Shown here: piece after piece, positions 46,504 to 55,842 of the stretch | Numbering within the stretch: position 1 is the stretch's first letter | How the letters are laid out: every line of letters starts with the position of its first letter | NCBI RefSeq assembly: GCF_028867935.1 | Contig: NZ_JAPQNS010000001.1 | Coordinates: 434,001 to 498,000 of the forward strand | Source of the DNA: Flavobacterium sp. SUN052 | Lineage (GTDB): Bacteria; Bacteroidota; Bacteroidia; Flavobacteriales; Flavobacteriaceae | Direction: 5' to 3' | Length of the DNA stretch: 64,000 nucleotides | Position numbers and translations under genes: made by a program | Notes under the pieces: model-generated | What the model was told of the DNA's origin: nothing | The model's database searches: none | The model's input: the letters and a program-made list of their open reading frames with translations, nothing else

Positions 46504-46747
46504 GCGCCCCCCAATGCGCGATTTGCCAACGTTTACGCGTGTGTTCTTTCGCGCCGAGCAGGTTGGTTTTGACTTGAGCGATGGGCGCACTATACTAATT
46601 CCATTACACTGGTCAAAGCCCCTTGCCGCGGCAAGCCCTAAACAACGTCGGTCTTTTGAGATGACTGAATTAAACGTGTTTTGGGATGAGATTGATGAAA
46701 TCATCGGTGTTGAGAATCTTCTATACGGGCGTAAGCTTTATCTCTAA
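46439..46747 (+). CDS. DUF2442 domain protein (partner of DUF4160)
   Basis: 102 residues from the ATG at 46439; an ATG at 46514 would remove 25 basic residues (KQKARTAKRPP) and the overlap. The core FDLSDGRTILIPLHWSKPLAAASPKQR is typical DUF2442, ending in FWDEIDEIIGVENLLYGRK. The family pairs with DUF4160 across bacteria, and one partner is proposed to neutralise or regulate the other. The retained N-terminal extension is lysine/arginine-rich and may contact DNA or the partner. Which protein would be toxic is not known. Confidence 0.83.
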   Translation: MKAIAGQTESPSTIKQKARTAKRPPMRDLPTFTRVFFRAEQVGFDLSDGRTILIPLHWSKPLAAASPKQRRSFEMTELNVFWDEIDEIIGVENLLYGRKLYL

Positions 46748-46761
46748 TTGTAACTCCCATC

Positions 46762-49647
46762 TCACCGTTTGGCTGCTGACATCATCCCGAATTTACGGAT
46801 GTTGTAGGTGAACGTCAGCATCACGTACCGGCGTAACACCATGCTCTGTACATCTTCAATATAGGTGTCGGTGGTGTTGCGGACAATACTCCTGTTCTGA
46901 TTTAGCAAATCATAGACTGACAGCCGAAGTTCGCCCTGTTTTTGTTTGAACAACTGACGTGCGATGCCCACATTCCAGAGCGCAAACTTCTGGTTATAGC
47001 CCGCTGCCAGACCTGAGTTGGCATTATAACCAAGATCAGACGTAGCAGTGAAACGCCCAGGAAGCTGATAGAACAGGCGGAAATTAATAGAAGTATATAA
47101 GAACTGGCTGTTTTGTTGTGGCTGTAGCGAATAAGACGCCGACTGGAATGTAACATTACCCGCCAGGTTAATATCCAGTTTTTCTTTCCAGAAGGTGTTG
47201 ACACTCAGGCCCTGACCTGCGCTAAGATTCCGCCCTTTGTTCAGTAGCTTATTAACAAAACTGACGTTGTTAACAAAACTGCCGTTGGTTGTCCAGTTAA
47301 AGTTTACCCGTTGCCCACTCCAGGTAACCGTCCGACCTAGGCTCATAAAACCGTTGACGCTGTAATAGCCATTTGCGTTGACGGGTTGCGTCACCTGACC
47401 ACCGGCTCTGTTGTACTCGGTTGAATTCACAATGCGCCGATTGATCTGGTTGATATTAATCGAGGCAAACAGGCTCTTGAAACTCGTTGGGTTAAAGTTG
47501 TTGTAGTTTAAATTCAGCGAGTTAGTGAATTCCGGTTTCAGATTGGGGTTACCGGTCTGAATGTTAAGTGGGTTGGTGTTGTTCACAACTGGTTGCAACT
47601 GATTGACCGAGGGCGGGTTGATGCGACTCCGATAATTGATCATAAACCGCTGATTGCGCGAGACATTGTATGTGAACAGCGCATTGGGGAGTACGTTCAG
47701 ATAACGGCGGCTCAGCTCCGTATCGACAGTGAGATTGTTAGACCGGAGTGTGGCATCCTGCACGTCGAAACCCAGGTTATAGTTGTAATTGAGCCGACGG
47801 GTTTGCAACGACATACCAGCCCGCTGCGTGCGGAAAATATTGTCGAAGCGGTTTGTCAGACGAGCGTTGGCCAAGTCGTAACGCGCCGTGCTTTCATTGA
47901 AGTCGTACACTCGCCGGTCGGAGGTGTTATCGTTTGTATTCAGCGCATACCGGAATTCGAGGGTTTTGGCCAGCGACAACGGTTCGGTATACGACAACTG
48001 TAAGTTGTTGGTCATCGCGTCGGTTCGTTGCAGGTTTTGCTGGTTGATCTTCGATGCAAACAGTCCGCCAACACCCGTGAGTGAGCCTCCGCCCGTGAGC
48101 GAACTGACAATTGGTGTGGTTGCTACCGACTGAAAATACTGGTTATCCGACAGATTGAACCCTTCTGTGTTCTGGTTATTGAGAGACGTGTTGAGGTTGG
48201 CCGAGAACGTACGGCCCCGACGGGCAAACTTATGCGTCCACAGAATCGTGTTCGTGCCCGATACCCCGTTGCCATTTGAATTGTAATTGCTCAAACTCGA
48301 GTTTAGGGGAGTGCCCCGGTTCGACTGAGTACGGGAATCCGTCAAACTGGTGGCGTTGTTGTCGGAAAAAGTCAGGTTGGGGATTACCCGCAACGTATTC
48401 ATGGAGTCGATGCGCCAGATCAACTGCATATTGACTCGGTGGTTCCCAAACGTACTTACCGAGTTGGCGCGGCTGTTGGTAATGTTTGTCGAGTCCGATT
48501 GGGCAATACCGGGCAGTATGTTCTTGCGATTAGAAAGCCGCTCGGTAACAGTGCGGGTATTGTTGTAGAAGTAGCTGGCACTGAAATCAACTTTTTTGCT
48601 CAACCCGTCGGAGAAATTTATACCGGCCGACATGGCTCGCGTGATGTTGGTTTGCTGTCCCGTTGGCAGGCCGCTGTTGCCTCCCTGATTGCCACCTCCG
48701 TTACCACCCCGGTTTCCTGCGCCACCATTGCCACCACCTCCAGCTCCGAAGCCGCTCAGGCCACCACCATTACCGAGACCTTCGGCCGAGAAGTTTTGCT
48801 GGTTTATGTTGTTGGCCGATGCGATCACCGACAATTGTTGACCGTTGTTGAACTGGTTGACACCCAGTTGGCCCTGAAAGCGTTGTGGTCCACTGGGTGG
48901 CTCCTGGCCTAAACCCAGTGACTCTTTGCCAAAGACACCTTTACGGCGGTCACGTTTGGTAGTGATGTTGATCGTTTTTTCCCGGTCTCCATCGTCGATT
49001 CCCGAAAACTGCGACTGATCCGACTGTTTATCGTATAGTTGAACCTTGTCGATCATTTCGGCGGGTAGGTTGCGGGTGGCCATTTTTGGATCATTTCCAA
49101 AAAATGGTTTACCATCCACCAGTATTCGTTTTACATCCTGTCCCTGAGCCTTTACATTTCCATCACGATCTACCTCCATACCCGGCAGACGCTTAATAAG
49201 GTCTTCGACTACGGCATTGGGCTGCGTTTTGAACGAGCCCGCGTTAAATTCGAGGGTATCTCCTTTAATTACTACGGGTGCGCCCTGCACGGTCACTTCC
49301 GCCAGAGATTTTACTTCTGGAATGGCCAATAACGTACCTAAAGCTTGTTCTGGTTTGTCGGCCGAAATGGTCAGGCTGCGCCGGAGTTCCTTGAAACCAA
49401 CGTAGGTCACCAGAATTTGGTAAGAGCCTTCGGCAACGTTCTTGAACAGGAATTCGCCTTCTCCGCCCGTAATCTGAAACGTTACCAGCGAAGAGTCGCG
49501 GCTTCGAAGCAGTGAAATGGTTGCTTCGGGTAGACCCTCTTTGGAGGTAGAATCGACTACGGAGCCGCGGATGGTGCCAATACCCCGCTGTTGAGCAAAA
49601 GCGCCGACGGTGAAAAAAAGAAATGCAATAAGGAGAAGTGAACGCAT
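46762..49647 (-). CDS. TonB-dependent receptor-like outer-membrane barrel protein
   Basis: 961 residues from the ATG at 49647, chosen because it gives a signal peptide (MRSLLLIAFLFFTVGAFAQ); the longer frame to 49806 runs through a palindromic repeat. Residues about 20-110 are a carboxypeptidase-regulatory-like domain, followed by a plug-like region (GDTLEFNAGSFKTQPNAVVEDLIKRLPGMEVDRDGNVKAQGQ) and a long asparagine/glycine-rich barrel with strand repeats; a glycine-rich insert (GNGGGLSGFGAGGGGNGGAGN) lies near 335. It is the DUF-type outer-membrane barrel family often encoded beside GLPGLI proteins, which is the case here. Confidence 0.9.
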   Translation of the reverse strand: MRSLLLIAFLFFTVGAFAQQRGIGTIRGSVVDSTSKEGLPEATISLLRSRDSSLVTFQITGGEGEFLFKNVAEGSYQILVTYVGFKELRRSLTISADKPEQALGTLLAIPEVKSLAEVTVQGAPVVIKGDTLEFNAGSFKTQPNAVVEDLIKRLPGMEVDRDGNVKAQGQDVKRILVDGKPFFGNDPKMATRNLPAEMIDKVQLYDKQSDQSQFSGIDDGDREKTINITTKRDRRKGVFGKESLGLGQEPPSGPQRFQGQLGVNQFNNGQQLSVIASANNINQQNFSAEGLGNGGGLSGFGAGGGGNGGAGNRGGNGGGNQGGNSGLPTGQQTNITRAMSAGINFSDGLSKKVDFSASYFYNNTRTVTERLSNRKNILPGIAQSDSTNITNSRANSVSTFGNHRVNMQLIWRIDSMNTLRVIPNLTFSDNNATSLTDSRTQSNRGTPLNSSLSNYNSNGNGVSGTNTILWTHKFARRGRTFSANLNTSLNNQNTEGFNLSDNQYFQSVATTPIVSSLTGGGSLTGVGGLFASKINQQNLQRTDAMTNNLQLSYTEPLSLAKTLEFRYALNTNDNTSDRRVYDFNESTARYDLANARLTNRFDNIFRTQRAGMSLQTRRLNYNYNLGFDVQDATLRSNNLTVDTELSRRYLNVLPNALFTYNVSRNQRFMINYRSRINPPSVNQLQPVVNNTNPLNIQTGNPNLKPEFTNSLNLNYNNFNPTSFKSLFASININQINRRIVNSTEYNRAGGQVTQPVNANGYYSVNGFMSLGRTVTWSGQRVNFNWTTNGSFVNNVSFVNKLLNKGRNLSAGQGLSVNTFWKEKLDINLAGNVTFQSASYSLQPQQNSQFLYTSINFRLFYQLPGRFTATSDLGYNANSGLAAGYNQKFALWNVGIARQLFKQKQGELRLSVYDLLNQNRSIVRNTTDTYIEDVQSMVLRRYVMLTFTYNIRKFGMMSAAKR

Positions 49648-49662
49648 AGGGGTGGTGGGGAG

Positions 49663-49804
49663 TGCAGGCAGGTCCCCCGACCTGCCTGCAACCGGGTCCC
49701 CTGACCCGTGGTAAATGCGAGAGTTTTTAGCAGCTTTGCCGCTTCGGGTCGGGGGACCCGGTTTCTGTCCAGTCGGGGGCGGTTCGCCGTTGCGACCTGC
49801 CTGC
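49663..49804. repeat. Nested palindromes between GLPGLI and receptor genes
   Basis: TGCAGGCAGGTC (49663-49674) pairs exactly with GACCTGCCTGCA at 49679-49690, and the same right arm occurs again at 49793-49804. Between them, ACCGGGTCCCC...ACCCG (49691-49708) pairs at 17 of 18 positions with 49745-49762. The element is thus a palindrome inside a larger palindrome. Confidence 0.75.
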
Positions 49805-49823
49805 ACATTAATCTGTCAGCACT

Positions 49824-50687
49824 CTAATTCCGAATGGGGTTGTCGGCCATCATCCGCTGCCGGAAACTAGCCATTGCTTTGCGCCGTAGGTCGTCCATTG
49901 CCTTCTGGGATACCAGTTTAGCTTTTGGATTTGGGCGGAGCAACGATTCATCGACGGGTTTCGACTCGATCTTGGTGACTTTAAAGGCTTCCTGATCACT
50001 TTCGATCTGGAGTACTACCCCCTTGTCAGGCGTCAGTCTGGCCACTGGTGAATACGTAAATGGCAATTCAGTGGTGTACCAGATGGTGTAGGGAGTATTA
50101 CGCAGATTGGCTGTTGCGCGCTGGCATTTGTAGCCCGAAATCTTGCGTGTTTTATCATCCTCTTTCCAAGTCGAATCACGCACGATTGGGCTGTCGCTGC
50201 GGTAATATTCTGTCGTCACTGAATCCTTTTTTATTCCCAGAATCGAAATTCTGTTCTGGGCAGTCATGTCAATGAACGACTCATTTTCGAAGGGCCGGTT
50301 CATCCGCATACGCGATGGATCGAAGCGCCGTTGACCGCCATCTCCCTGACCATCGCGGGGAGGTCCACCACCTCCAGGCCCACCATCGCCACCCATTCGG
50401 AATGTTCGGAAGCCCGCTCCCATGTCCGTTTTTTCTGATGCCATTCCGTTGCCGAAAACAAGCGTCTGGCTAAACGTACTGGTTTGTGGAACGTCAAATG
50501 TTTGGCCATTGGGCAGTGTGCCCCCTGGCCGGACTTCCTGCCCGTTGATGTTGACCCGCACCTGCGACATGTCGATTCGTCGTGTTACTTCATAACGAAT
50601 TTCGCCCGACGAAATGGCTTCCTGGGCCGAGGCAGCCTGAGCTAGCAAAAGAGCCCCGGCAGCTAATAGGTAGTGATAAGAGTTCAT
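49824..50687 (-). CDS. GLPGLI family protein
   Basis: 287 residues from the ATG at 50687, which starts a signal peptide (MNSYHYLLAAGALLLAQAASAQ); the longer frame to 50804 has no support. Mature blocks SSGEIRYEVTRRIDM and NLRNTPYTIWYTTELPFTYSPVARLTPDKGVVLQIE are the family core; the GLPGLI motif itself is altered to PVARLTPDKG. A glycine/aspartate-rich stretch (GGDGGPGGGGPPRDGQGDGG) lies near 145. The family is exported, of unknown role, and regularly sits before a TonB-dependent receptor-like gene, as here. Confidence 0.85.
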   Translation of the reverse strand: MNSYHYLLAAGALLLAQAASAQEAISSGEIRYEVTRRIDMSQVRVNINGQEVRPGGTLPNGQTFDVPQTSTFSQTLVFGNGMASEKTDMGAGFRTFRMGGDGGPGGGGPPRDGQGDGGQRRFDPSRMRMNRPFENESFIDMTAQNRISILGIKKDSVTTEYYRSDSPIVRDSTWKEDDKTRKISGYKCQRATANLRNTPYTIWYTTELPFTYSPVARLTPDKGVVLQIESDQEAFKVTKIESKPVDESLLRPNPKAKLVSQKAMDDLRRKAMASFRQRMMADNPIRN

Positions 50688-50790
50688 AATACAAAAGAAA
50701 CGGAATTGTAAGCAAAAGTTGCACGGAAGCGGCTGGTTCTGAATGAAAAGCCAATCGAATATAGATGAATGAACGGAATTCATAGATGAA

Positions 50791-50836
50791 ACAAGAAAGT
50801 CCACCCGGCTTAATGCACCAGGTGGACTTTCTTGTT
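50791..50836 (-). terminator. Terminator after the type IX secreted protein gene
   Basis: Sixteen bases (AACAAGAAAGTCCACC) pair perfectly with GGTGGACTTTCTTGTT across a 15-base loop. It lies just downstream of the stop codon at 50861 on the minus strand. Confidence 0.85.
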
Positions 50837-50860
50837 GTGTTTACTGACAGCTTTAATGCC

Positions 50861-52918
50861 TTATTGTTTCATTACTTTCACCGTTTTAGTCTGGCTAGTA
50901 GTCGACACTCGCAGCAAATACATGCCTTCTATCAACTGCCCAACGGCTAACGTCTGCCGGTGCCGGTCGGTAGCAACTGATGCCCGTTGAGTCGTCATGA
51001 CGCGACCACTCAAATCGGTCAAAGCAAACGCAACGGCTTGCCCAGCAGCTCCTGTAACTTCCACTACGAGCTCATTGCCCACGACGGGGTTTGGCAGCAC
51101 CACCGCGTTCAGGCCAGTACCCGCTTCAGCCGAAACCGCCATTCGAGCCGCTGCGCAACCGGGCGTGTAGGAAGTCTGCACTTCACGGCCACTCTGGCGG
51201 ATATAGAGGGTGAACGTGGTGCCGTTACGCTGATAAATGGGAATCTGGAAGGTGTTCGAGCGTTGCCAGTCGGCCAGACCGGGCACCTTAAACTCAATGG
51301 GTGTGCCATCTCCGCCAAAGGAGTTAATGGTGAGTTGACCGGTGTCGCAGATAAGCGACGAGCCACCAAAGCTCAAGGCGGTTCCTGTTGGGGGCGTAAC
51401 GGGTGGGGTAACCGGGGGCGTGGCGCCACAAGCCGAAGTAAAGGGAATGCTGATGGTGTTGCCACCTACGATGCGGGCATCGAGGGTAAAGGTGGTTCCC
51501 TGCCGCTGATGCGCCGGGATGGTGAACACGTTACTGGCTGACCAGTCGCGGTTGCCCACGATGCGGTACTCTACGGCGGCACCGTTGCTACCGGTGGTGT
51601 TAACAGTTAGTTGGCCGGTATTGCAATCGTAAGCAGGAGTGGTGAGGGCAAAGCCGGAAGGCGGGGTAACGGGGGGATTGACCGGGGGCGTGGTGCCGCT
51701 GGTATTGAGTGATAAAACCCAAGCCACGGGAGCCGACGAAATAGGCGGAATAGATTGTCGGGCGGCTAAATCTCTATCGGTCGATTGGGTAACACCAGCC
51801 AATATGATGTTTCCATTGGGCTGAAAATCCAGCGCTTGCAGATAATCGGCCCCGCGACCACCAAAGGTTTGGGAGGTTTGTTGGCTCCCGTCGCGGCTAA
51901 TGCGGGTCAGGCGGAAATCAGCTTCATTGACGGGATCGGTATCTGCCACCAGATAGCCATCCTGTAGGTTAGCGGCAAAAGCGACATAGGCTTGTGACTC
52001 ACCTGCCCGACGGGGAATTATGGTGCGGAACAGCACATCGCCCAAGCTATTCATACCCAACACACCATGACCTTGTGAGTTATTCGAAGCCACTATTAGT
52101 CCATTAGTCTCAGGGTTGTAGTCGATGTCGGTCAGACTACTTTCGCCAGAGTATGCTTTCGTCTTCGTTATGTTTCCGTTGAAATCAAGGGATGTAAGAA
52201 CACCCGCCGTTTGACTGTAGTCATTGGCTGCATAATTCGGGTAATAATCACCCGCAACTATATAGCCGCTAGTCGTCTCAGCAATCCCATTAGAGCGTTC
52301 TATAAACAGCCCACCCGAAGATCTTTGGTCGAGTTGAGCTACCCAGTCAAGTTGTCCAGAACTGCTAAGCTTCAGTACCGTACTTCCTCCTCTAATCTTG
52401 GAAAAGGTGATTGTGTGAGCTAACAGGTAACCGCCATCACTGGTGGCCACAATTTTGGTGTAATTGTAGAAAACAATACCTGATTGAGCAGGTAGGTTCT
52501 GAATCCATACCGGATTTCCAGCGCCATCGACCTTCGCAACGGCGTACATATAATCGGGTGATACATTGAGTTTCCGGTAACTTCCAATCACAATAAATCC
52601 ACCGTCATGCGTACCGCCAACCTGAATCAATGCCTGATCAGCCCCTGAGGGTAATCCTATTTGGGTGAAATTTTTGGTCCAAGCTACATTTCCACCAGGG
52701 TCAAGTTTAGTAACAGTTTTTGGAGTAATATCTTGGCTAAACGTGTTGATAATTCCTATACTTCCATCACTTGTGACTGCTGTCTTAGGACTGTAAAGGT
52801 AATTTTCAATTGTGCGTTGCCAGACAATGCCCGAATTCTGGGCGTGAATTGGTGCTAGCGTGCTGGCAATCAGCAGGCATAGGCACAACAAGAAGCGGAT
52901 ATAGTAGTTTTTTGTCAT
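50861..52918 (-). CDS. Type IX secreted protein with two repeated Ig-like modules
   Basis: 685 residues from the ATG at 52918, opening a signal peptide (MTKNYYIRFLLCLCLLIASTLAPIHAQ); the frame to 53104 crosses a palindrome and is rejected. Residues 30-400 are beta-propeller-like with repeats of DGGYLLA/DGGFIVIG type. Then two copies of a module of about 68 residues (LTVNTTGSNGAAVEYRIVGN... and LTINSFGGDGTPIEFKVPGL...), each between cysteines and joined by PPV/PPT linkers. The end (NPVVGNELVVEVTGAAGQ... GMYLLRVSTTSQTKTVKVMKQ) is a type A C-terminal sorting domain for type IX secretion. Confidence 0.9.
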   Translation of the reverse strand: MTKNYYIRFLLCLCLLIASTLAPIHAQNSGIVWQRTIENYLYSPKTAVTSDGSIGIINTFSQDITPKTVTKLDPGGNVAWTKNFTQIGLPSGADQALIQVGGTHDGGFIVIGSYRKLNVSPDYMYAVAKVDGAGNPVWIQNLPAQSGIVFYNYTKIVATSDGGYLLAHTITFSKIRGGSTVLKLSSSGQLDWVAQLDQRSSGGLFIERSNGIAETTSGYIVAGDYYPNYAANDYSQTAGVLTSLDFNGNITKTKAYSGESSLTDIDYNPETNGLIVASNNSQGHGVLGMNSLGDVLFRTIIPRRAGESQAYVAFAANLQDGYLVADTDPVNEADFRLTRISRDGSQQTSQTFGGRGADYLQALDFQPNGNIILAGVTQSTDRDLAARQSIPPISSAPVAWVLSLNTSGTTPPVNPPVTPPSGFALTTPAYDCNTGQLTVNTTGSNGAAVEYRIVGNRDWSASNVFTIPAHQRQGTTFTLDARIVGGNTISIPFTSACGATPPVTPPVTPPTGTALSFGGSSLICDTGQLTINSFGGDGTPIEFKVPGLADWQRSNTFQIPIYQRNGTTFTLYIRQSGREVQTSYTPGCAAARMAVSAEAGTGLNAVVLPNPVVGNELVVEVTGAAGQAVAFALTDLSGRVMTTQRASVATDRHRQTLAVGQLIEGMYLLRVSTTSQTKTVKVMKQ

Positions 52919-53062
52919 ACGAGGTAAACAGATGTGTAAGTTTGGTATTAAAATCAGGAGCCAAAATTGGACGAAATGGTTGTAACGGCAGGTAAAATAA
53001 TTTCTATACTGAGTAAATGGGCTTTTCGAAAGCGGGTAAGAGTTGATTACATTTTTGACTTG

Positions 53063-53160
53063 ATTGCTGTCGCACAGGCCTTCGACTCCGCTCAGGCTGA
53101 CCATCAGTTCGAGAATTTCCCGTCAGCCTGAGCGGAGTCGAAGGCCTGTGCGACAGCAAT
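53063..53160. repeat. Perfect 39-bp palindrome with 20-base loop
   Basis: Bases 53063-53101 and 53122-53160 are exact reverse complements. The inner arm has CTTCGACTCCGCTCAGGCTGAC, a core of a REP-like family seen in Bacteroidota. The element at 63345-63440 shares most of the sequence but differs in the outer arm; both arms changed together in each copy. It lies between divergent promoters. Confidence 0.9.
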
Positions 53161-53218
53161 ATTTAGCACTTGTTATATACCCTACCAGACCGGGCAGGTT
53201 TGAAAGCGCAAAAGACCC

Positions 53219-53226
53219 TATCTTTG
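53219..53226 (+). promoter_or_regulatory. Bacteroidetes -7 box of the YfhO gene
   Basis: TATCTTTG is an exact TAnnTTTG match. The start codon lies 21 bases downstream. A TTTG is 16 bases upstream, shorter than the 19-base norm. Confidence 0.55.
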
Positions 53227-53247
53227 CTCCTGTTGCCAATTGTAACC

Positions 53248-55842
53248 ATGAATCAAACCTCCCTTTTGCAGCGGCTAAGGCCGCATTCGCTTTTTGTGCT
53301 GGGCTTTTTGCTACTGGCCAGCCTTTATTTTATTCCGGCTTTTCAGGGCAAAGAGCTGCCCATGCAAGACATCCGGCAGAGCTACGCATCGACCATTGAG
53401 TTGCGCGAGTTCAAAAAACAAACCGGCGAATTCCCACTCTGGACAAACGCGCTGTTCAGCGGGATGCCCGCCTACATGATCGCCTTCGACTATCCGTATA
53501 CCTTCGTGGGGCGCTCGGTTGATTTCGTGCTGAACCTAATTCCTCGTCCCGTTAATCTGTTGTTTATCACCATGGTCAGCATGTATTTGCTGCTTTTGGT
53601 GATAGGTCGCGGCAACGCTGATGACGAAGCGTCTGCTCAGAGTGAGAGTCAGTCGTCACGGCGGTGGCTGGCGGCAACAGGTGCGGTGGCTTATGCCTTT
53701 GGAACATATCTGCTGCTGGCTGTTGAGGCCGGACACGTCTCGAAGGTATGGGCTTTTGCCTACGCGCCGGGCGTGTTGGCGGGGGTAATTCTCGCGTTGC
53801 GGGGTAGGTACTGGGTAGGTGCGGCAATCACCGCATTTTTTGCCTGTATGGAGCTAAACGCCAACCACTTGCAGGTAACCTACTATCTCTTCATTCTGAT
53901 CGGAATTTACGTGCTGATGGAAGGTATCGCCCTGATGCGGGCAGGGAAAGCGAAACAGTTAGGTTTTGGACTGGCATTTCTGGCGCTGGCTGGTGGCCTC
54001 GGTGCAGCCAGTTTCAGCAAACGGCTTCTCGTGCTCAATCAATACCAGAAAGAAACAATCCGGGGGCGCTCCGAACTGACTACCAAGACTACCGCCCAAG
54101 CCGATAATGTGTCTACTTCAGATACCACAGTAGCGGCTTCGGCCCCTCCGGCTACCAGCCAGGATGGTTTGGATAAAGACTACGCGTTTAACTGGAGTTA
54201 TGGCAAAGCTGAGGCTCTGAACTTGTTGATACCAAACCTGTTTGGTGGTGGATCGGGTGGCTTAGGTCAGAGTTCGGAGATGTACAAAGCCTTGGTTAAC
54301 AAAGGAATTGACCCCGCTGCTGCCCTCCAATTTGCTGAACTTGGCGCGCCTATGTATTGGGGAGATCAGCCGGGTGTTGGTGGCCCGTCGTATGCCGGGG
54401 CCGTAATGCTATTCCTGTTCGTGCTGGGGCTAACGCTCTCTACCAATCGTATCCGCTGGTATTTACTGGTCAGCGCGCTGCTCATGATCGCCATTGCTAT
54501 GGGTAAAAACCTGCTGTTCGTTAACGGGCCGTTGTTCGATTATTTTCCCCTGTTCAACAAGTTCCGGGCCGTCACCATGACGATGGGCATTGCCCAGTTG
54601 TTTCTGGCTGCTGGAGCGGTGCTCGGAGTGCAGGCTATTATTACCCGCAACCTTACCTTCGATCAGTTGAAACGCCCGCTGGCTATCAGTTTCGGCCTGA
54701 CGGGTGGAGTGGCCCTGATTCTGGCTATTTTGGGTAGTACGTTTTTTACGTTCCAGACGCCCAACGACGTTCCAATTCTGGCCCAGTATTTTGGTGAGCA
54801 GGGAGCTACCGAAATGCTTCGTGGACTCATCAGCGACCGGCAGAGTATGGCCCGCAGCGATTCGTTTCGGTCGTTTATATTCATTGCTTTAGCAGCGGGA
54901 GCCATTTATTTGTTTGTTACCAAGCGGATCAAAGGGGTGATTTTCTTTCCGGTATTGCTGCTGCTGATGGTTTTTGACCTGTTTATGGTTGACAAGCGGT
55001 TTCTGAACAACGGTAACTTCATTCCGAAAACACAGGTAAATTCGGCCTTTGAAGAGACTCCTGCTGATGCCCAGATTCTGACGGATAAATCGCTCAGTTA
55101 CCGGGTGTGGGACCAGACCGGGAGCTTCATGATGGACAACCGCACCTCGTATTTCCATAAGTCGATAGGGGGGTATCATGCAGCTAAACTGCGTCGGTAT
55201 CAGGAGTTGATCGAATACGCGTTCCCCAAAAACACGCTCAATATCTTGAACATGCTGAACGGGAAATACGCCATCATTCAGCCGCAACAAGACCCGAGCG
55301 CTCCACAGCAACAGCCAGCGGCCCCTATTGCCCAGGCCAATCCTGAAGCGCTCGGCAATGCCTGGTTCGTGAAAACGGTACTGACAGTGGCCGATGCTGA
55401 TGCAGAAATGGCGGCTATGAAAACGCTCAACCCCCGCGATTCGATGGTGGTTGACAAGCGGTTCAGCAACCAACTGGCCAATTTGCCCGTACTCGATACG
55501 ACCGGTGCCACAATTAGCCTGACCAAATACATTCCCGATCATTTGACGTACGAAAGTAATGCGCCAACGGAACAGCTAGCCGTTTTCTCGGAGGTTTATT
55601 ACCGGGGTGATTCGGACTGGAACGCGTATGTAGATGGCAAACTAGTGCCGCACATGCGGGCCAATTACGTACTTCGGGCCATGCGGATTCCGGCGGGAAA
55701 ACATACTATTGAATTTAAATTTGAACCCCCTATTGTGGCGCTCGGAGACACGCTCGATTTGATTGCTAATGGCTTGTTATTGGCCTTCATTGCGGGGGCT
55801 ATTTTCCTGAGCACGCGAAAGAAAAAAGTACAAATGGCATGA
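53248..55842 (+). CDS. YfhO-family membrane protein
   Basis: 864 residues from the ATG at 53248; an earlier start at 53170 would add 26 residues before it and looks spurious. The sequence begins with a helix (LFVLGFLLLASLYFIPAF), has about 12 hydrophobic segments up to residue 600, and a soluble beta-rich part (about 600-840), ending in a last membrane helix and basic tail (RKKKVQMA). YfhO-like GT-C-type proteins are thought to transfer sugars to envelope polymers, for example in lipoteichoic acid glycosylation in Bacillus. In Bacteroidota the target is unknown. The stop overlaps the next start (ATGA). Confidence 0.87.
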   Translation: MNQTSLLQRLRPHSLFVLGFLLLASLYFIPAFQGKELPMQDIRQSYASTIELREFKKQTGEFPLWTNALFSGMPAYMIAFDYPYTFVGRSVDFVLNLIPRPVNLLFITMVSMYLLLLVIGRGNADDEASAQSESQSSRRWLAATGAVAYAFGTYLLLAVEAGHVSKVWAFAYAPGVLAGVILALRGRYWVGAAITAFFACMELNANHLQVTYYLFILIGIYVLMEGIALMRAGKAKQLGFGLAFLALAGGLGAASFSKRLLVLNQYQKETIRGRSELTTKTTAQADNVSTSDTTVAASAPPATSQDGLDKDYAFNWSYGKAEALNLLIPNLFGGGSGGLGQSSEMYKALVNKGIDPAAALQFAELGAPMYWGDQPGVGGPSYAGAVMLFLFVLGLTLSTNRIRWYLLVSALLMIAIAMGKNLLFVNGPLFDYFPLFNKFRAVTMTMGIAQLFLAAGAVLGVQAIITRNLTFDQLKRPLAISFGLTGGVALILAILGSTFFTFQTPNDVPILAQYFGEQGATEMLRGLISDRQSMARSDSFRSFIFIALAAGAIYLFVTKRIKGVIFFPVLLLLMVFDLFMVDKRFLNNGNFIPKTQVNSAFEETPADAQILTDKSLSYRVWDQTGSFMMDNRTSYFHKSIGGYHAAKLRRYQELIEYAFPKNTLNILNMLNGKYAIIQPQQDPSAPQQQPAAPIAQANPEALGNAWFVKTVLTVADADAEMAAMKTLNPRDSMVVDKRFSNQLANLPVLDTTGATISLTKYIPDHLTYESNAPTEQLAVFSEVYYRGDSDWNAYVDGKLVPHMRANYVLRAMRIPAGKHTIEFKFEPPIVALGDTLDLIANGLLLAFIAGAIFLSTRKKKVQMA

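Larger units (their letters stand above)
52919..53247. other. Divergent intergenic region holding a 39-bp palindrome and a promoter
   Basis: 329 bases between the type IX gene and the YfhO gene. It contains the long palindrome 53063-53160 and the -7 box at 53219-53226 for YfhO. The left part near 52919-53060 is AT-rich and may hold the promoter of the leftward gene, which I could not pin down. No coding frame or RNA seen. Confidence 0.5.

Noticed and set aside
50987..51541. 184-codon rightward frame opposite the type IX protein
   Set aside because: Shadow of the Ig-like modules on the other strand; repetitive and without signal or family.
52919..53104. N-terminal extension of the type IX protein
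   Set aside because: Encoded by part of the 39-bp palindrome; export signal begins at 52918.
54889..55542. 217-codon leftward frame opposite YfhO
   Set aside because: YfhO has intact membrane segments in the forward frame; the reverse product is unrecognisable.
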